Shown: positions 61,005 through 64,000 of the stretch, piece by piece
Layout: each line of letters starts with the position of its first letter
Numbering within the stretch: position 1 is the first letter of the stretch
Assembly: GCA_963931925.1 (NCBI GenBank)
Contig: OZ007571.1
Span: forward strand, 16,610,506-16,674,505
Length of the DNA: 64,000 nucleotides
From: Onchidella celtica
Taxonomy: Eukaryota; Mollusca; Gastropoda; Systellommatophora; Onchidiidae
Direction: 5' to 3'
Notes under the pieces: model-generated
The model's database searches: none
The model's input: the letters and a program-made list of their open reading frames with translations, nothing else
Told to the model about the DNA's origin: nothing
Position numbers and translations under genes: made by a program

Positions 61005-61165
61005 AGGGCAGGGCTGTCTTAACATCGTTGTGGACCCCTGAGCTGATTCTTTTGTAATGCTCGGCATTTTCTTCTCCATTTCAAAAGCCAATGTAAATGC
61101 TCATGCATAGCCCCCCCCCCCCCCCAAACCCTTGGGACCCCTGGGTAACTGCCCAGTAATATTTC
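61005..61165 (-). repeat. Inverted pair of ~150-bp repeats, right copy
   Basis: Read on the minus strand: ACTGGGCAGTTACCCAGGGG, CCCAAGGGTTTG, G-run, CTATGCATGAG, GAGAAGAAAATGCCG, CAGGGGTCCACAACGATGTT. Homologous to 60396-60545. The spacer is about 460 bp. Confidence 0.7.
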
Positions 61166-61573
61166 CTTAATAGCCATTTCCATGGGTGCTGGTAAACACC
61201 CACCCTCTTCCCCCCCCCCCTTTTTTTGTGTTTATTGCAGCATTTCTTTATGGTTTCCAACGCAGGTTTTTTTTGTTTTTGTTTTTTTTCTGTTTTTTTG
61301 TTTGCCATATTTTATCAACATCAACTGGATGCTCATGGTCACCACACAGATTCACTGACATTCTCACTGGCAAATTTTCCTTACAGAGTGTCTGTACAAA
61401 TATCGTTGTTGTTTCTTCTTATTTCATGTGTGAGATCTTGTGGTCTCCAATAGCTGTGAACTCATATGCCTTTACTGTCTTTCATGCTTGAGCATAACTG
61501 TGTGTATACATGTACATTGAATTTACCACTGAATCAGTTTACCTACTCTTGCTTCCTTTTTCAATGTTTTGCA

Positions 61574-62136
61574 TCTATATAATAAAGCTACAACAAAACC
61601 CCGAGTGTTTGATCCGAAATTTACGATCAATAAGATATTGATGTATGTTTCTAATAATAGCCCACTTCCGCCTATATAATTTTCAACTTTCGTTGTCGAA
61701 ATTTGATTGTGTTGTGATCACTACCATGCCGTCATGCCTCCTTAAAGGCGTAGCTCGAGAATGCCTCCTAAAAGACGTAGCATCGGGAGATACACGACCA
61801 GGTACGTTAGACAGCGCAGACAACAAGAACAACACAGGTGACACAGCAAACCTCATATTATTATGAATTTAGTGTTCATTTCTTTTACACCAAATCCAGC
61901 AGTGAAACACACTGACCCGTGCGCAAATTATTGCAATTTCATGAATGCTGACGAGGCGCATACGGCGCCAGCGCGCAAAGGGAGTGCAGTCAGACTTATC
62001 TAAAAACAAACAAAGAACAACAAACAAAATAAATATAAAGGAACGGGCAAAGTTATGCACATCCACTAGAATCACCCAAAACTGAAATGAACAGACATAA
62101 TTATTCTTCCCGGGCAGGGCCGGGTAACTCAGCTAG
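61574..62136 (+). mobile_element. Non-autonomous Helitron B
   Basis: The 5' end is TCTATATAATAAAGC after host A (61573). The 3' end is CCCGGGCAGGGCCGGG hairpin, TAACTCAG, CTAG, then host T (62137). Near the 5' side is a start-codon segment MPPKRRSIGRY (from 61763), like the Lys/Arg-rich N-terminus of Helitron replicase-helicase proteins, stopping after about 26 codons. The 3' ~250 bp match Helitron C. A–T insertion and CTAG end are Helitron hallmarks. Confidence 0.75.
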
Positions 62137-62343
62137 TTATGCTAGAATTCCACGACTGTACAAATCCTCATCATCCAATGAAAATATTAAGATGTCAACG
62201 TCATACAAATTTTGACACGAAGCCCACCATCTTCAATTCAATAAATATTTATTTATTATGTATAACAAAATTACATCAGACGTTCTGATTCCGTTCACAC
62301 TTCTGCACATTAAAGTGTCTCACCCTGGCCCACCCTCTCTCTG

Positions 62344-62394
<51 letters not shown>

Positions 62395-63556
62395 CTCTTT
62401 CTTTCATATATGCAAAATATAAATCATTCTCTTTTTCACTTAGAATAAACAGCCCAAACATAATACTGTAACAGCACATCATAATATTAATATAGTTAAT
62501 CTCAGTAGGCCTACCAGTAAGGAAATCAAATCAACAGAATGTATATTTCGTAATTCATGTGATCTTTGAAAATTTGGAAAAGTACCTCACAAAAAAAAAA
62601 AGGAGCACTGCTTCGCAGTGCGGAATTCAGCAAAAAGCGCAGTGCCAATACAATAACAACTGACGGTGGAAAGATATTCAGTTAAAATGGTTCATTGCTG
62701 CAGCCCAGCCCAGCTCAGCGCTAGCCACATGAGGAAATCGTAAACTTTCGATGGGAGTTTCACTACGTAACTGTTGATGTAGGCAAAATTGTTGTTGTCA
62801 TCTCCCGATCTATAGCTGTAAGATGTCTGACCACAGCAGACTCCAGCTGATGAAGTAGCAACAATAATATTGAACTATAAAATGGTGTACTTCAGAGAAT
62901 GAAATTTACGTAAATTATTGAATAACGGGACAAGGTGAAGAATCCCAGGGTTCGTCCGAGGAGAGGGCATGGAATTCTTTTTTCTAGGGTAGCCCCCAAA
63001 AAGATGGACATTTTTAAGTCACAGATTACATCGTATAAATAAGCCTAGACACCTGACAGCAGTATCAGCCAGTCTGAAAACCCAGTCTTGAATTGCCAGA
63101 ATGTATGCTATTTGTCCAACGAAGACAGACTGTATGATTGCAATGAGAACCAAGGAAGTGATCATGTTTACACATTATATAAATTACTGAAAATGTAGAC
63201 AACATCTGATCTTTTCTGAAATCACGCATGTTTCTACACTGAACAGCACATTTCAGTAAAATGATAATAACAGTAGCCAACAGCTTACTTACAGGTAAGG
63301 ATGAACATAACATAAGTAATGAAGAGAATGTAATACATGTAACTTTCTCTTGTAATGTAATGACAATAATGATCTCCGCAGTCTCAACTGGAGCAAAGAC
63401 CACCAAATATAAAACATGTCAATGTACCTGAAGATGACACGTTATTAGTGCCTAAACAGCAAAATACCTGCATTTACATCAAACGTTAAATATGACAATG
63501 CGCAGTCAACTCTAACGCTTCAATTGACAACAGTGTCAAAGTTGAATTATTAGAGA
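62137..63556. other. No supported gene
   Basis: A (CT)n microsatellite lies at 62336-62405. The remainder holds no recognisable feature. Confidence 0.6.
62336..62405 (+). repeat. (CT)n microsatellite
   Basis: About 70 bp of near-perfect CT dinucleotides. It is the source of the Arg/Glu-repeat open frame on the minus strand. Confidence 0.95.
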
Positions 63557-64000
63557 CTAGCTGAGGTCCCCGGCCATGCCCGGGATAAATCGGTTTGAAT
63601 ATTGGTTTCAGTTCTGGGTGGTTATTATGGACCTGCTTGATCTGGCCTGTTCCTATTTGTTTATTTTATTTTTGTTTGTTTGTTTTTAAATAAGTCTTAC
63701 TGCTCTGCCTTTGTGAGTTGACACCCTACGCATCCCGTACAACAGCATGATTTGCGCACGGGTGTGTTTGATAGTGAACACATCGCAGGAAGTGATAACG
63801 AAACCTTAAAATGGCGAACCATCACTCGAAATAGATCTAAATGATGACGAAACAATAAATTTCCAATAAAAAAAACTACACCGATTTCGAACATCTGAAT
63901 AGGCTAAGAACCTCCGATAAATCATAAAAAGATTCCATGCCAAATTTGGCCCCAATCTGGTCAGTGGTTTCTGAGATAGGCGCACACAAAAATCTCAAGT
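63557..64000 (-). mobile_element. Helitron C, 3' end (5' side beyond window)
   Basis: On the minus strand it ends CCCGGGCATGGCCGGG, GACCTCAG, CTAG and host T (complement of 63556). The terminal ~250 bp align with Helitron B (shared CACACCCGTGCGCAAAT, GACTTAT(C/T)TAAAAACAAACAAA, ACCCA(A/G)AACTGAAA). It continues through the right window edge. Confidence 0.72.

Noticed and set aside
62276-62482. Arg/Glu-repeat protein on the minus strand
   Set aside because: It is a translation of the (CT)n microsatellite.
1-64000. Bacterial-type systems (CRISPR, operons, toxin-antitoxin)
   Set aside because: The sequence is animal nuclear DNA with introns and LINEs; no regular spacer array or operon-like gene packing was seen.

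Overview
The window is animal genomic DNA, AT-rich, with GT-AG introns and many transposable elements. The mix of a bilaterian ABCA1-type gene, RTE and Tx1 LINEs, Helitrons, TTAA-flanked MITEs and a tRNA-derived SINE fits a lophotrochozoan, most likely a gastropod mollusc. That placement is inference, because the window holds no diagnostic rRNA or mitochondrial sequence.

The main content (2132-44970, + strand) is the 3' two-thirds of one gene for a full-size ABCA-subfamily lipid transporter closest to ABCA1/ABCA4/ABCA7. I reconstructed 31 exons. Every junction is GT-AG and every intron phase closes, giving about 1470 residues: NBD1, the linker or regulatory domain, TMD2 with its large extracellular domain, NBD2, the VFxNFA motif and a C-terminal class I PDZ-type ligand (SIV). 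The N-terminal half (TMD1, ECD1) lies upstream of the window. Possible alternative splicing sites are a 42-nt cassette exon, a 21-nt microexon, a second 3' splice site for exon 10 and an alternative terminal exon.

Left edge (3-1742): the C-terminal part of an RTE-like LINE on the same strand as the gene. Introns: five TTAA-flanked piggyBac-like MITEs (one downstream of the gene), a Harbinger-like MITE, a hAT-like MITE, a Helitron, and three copies of a SINE-like hairpin element with 14-16 bp target duplications that I cannot match to a known family. The last 10.4-kb intron holds a decayed Tx1/L1-type LINE in antisense (about 38.7-43.6 kb).

Downstream (45-64 kb): a long 3'UTR or intergenic stretch; an RTE LINE on the minus strand with an intact 1005-codon endonuclease/reverse transcriptase ORF (51040-54057); a tRNA-derived SINE; a single-exon 300-codon ORF for an unrecognised secreted or membrane-anchored protein (58087-58989); an inverted pair of repeats; and two inverted Helitron copies at 61.6-62.1 kb and from 63.6 kb to the window end.
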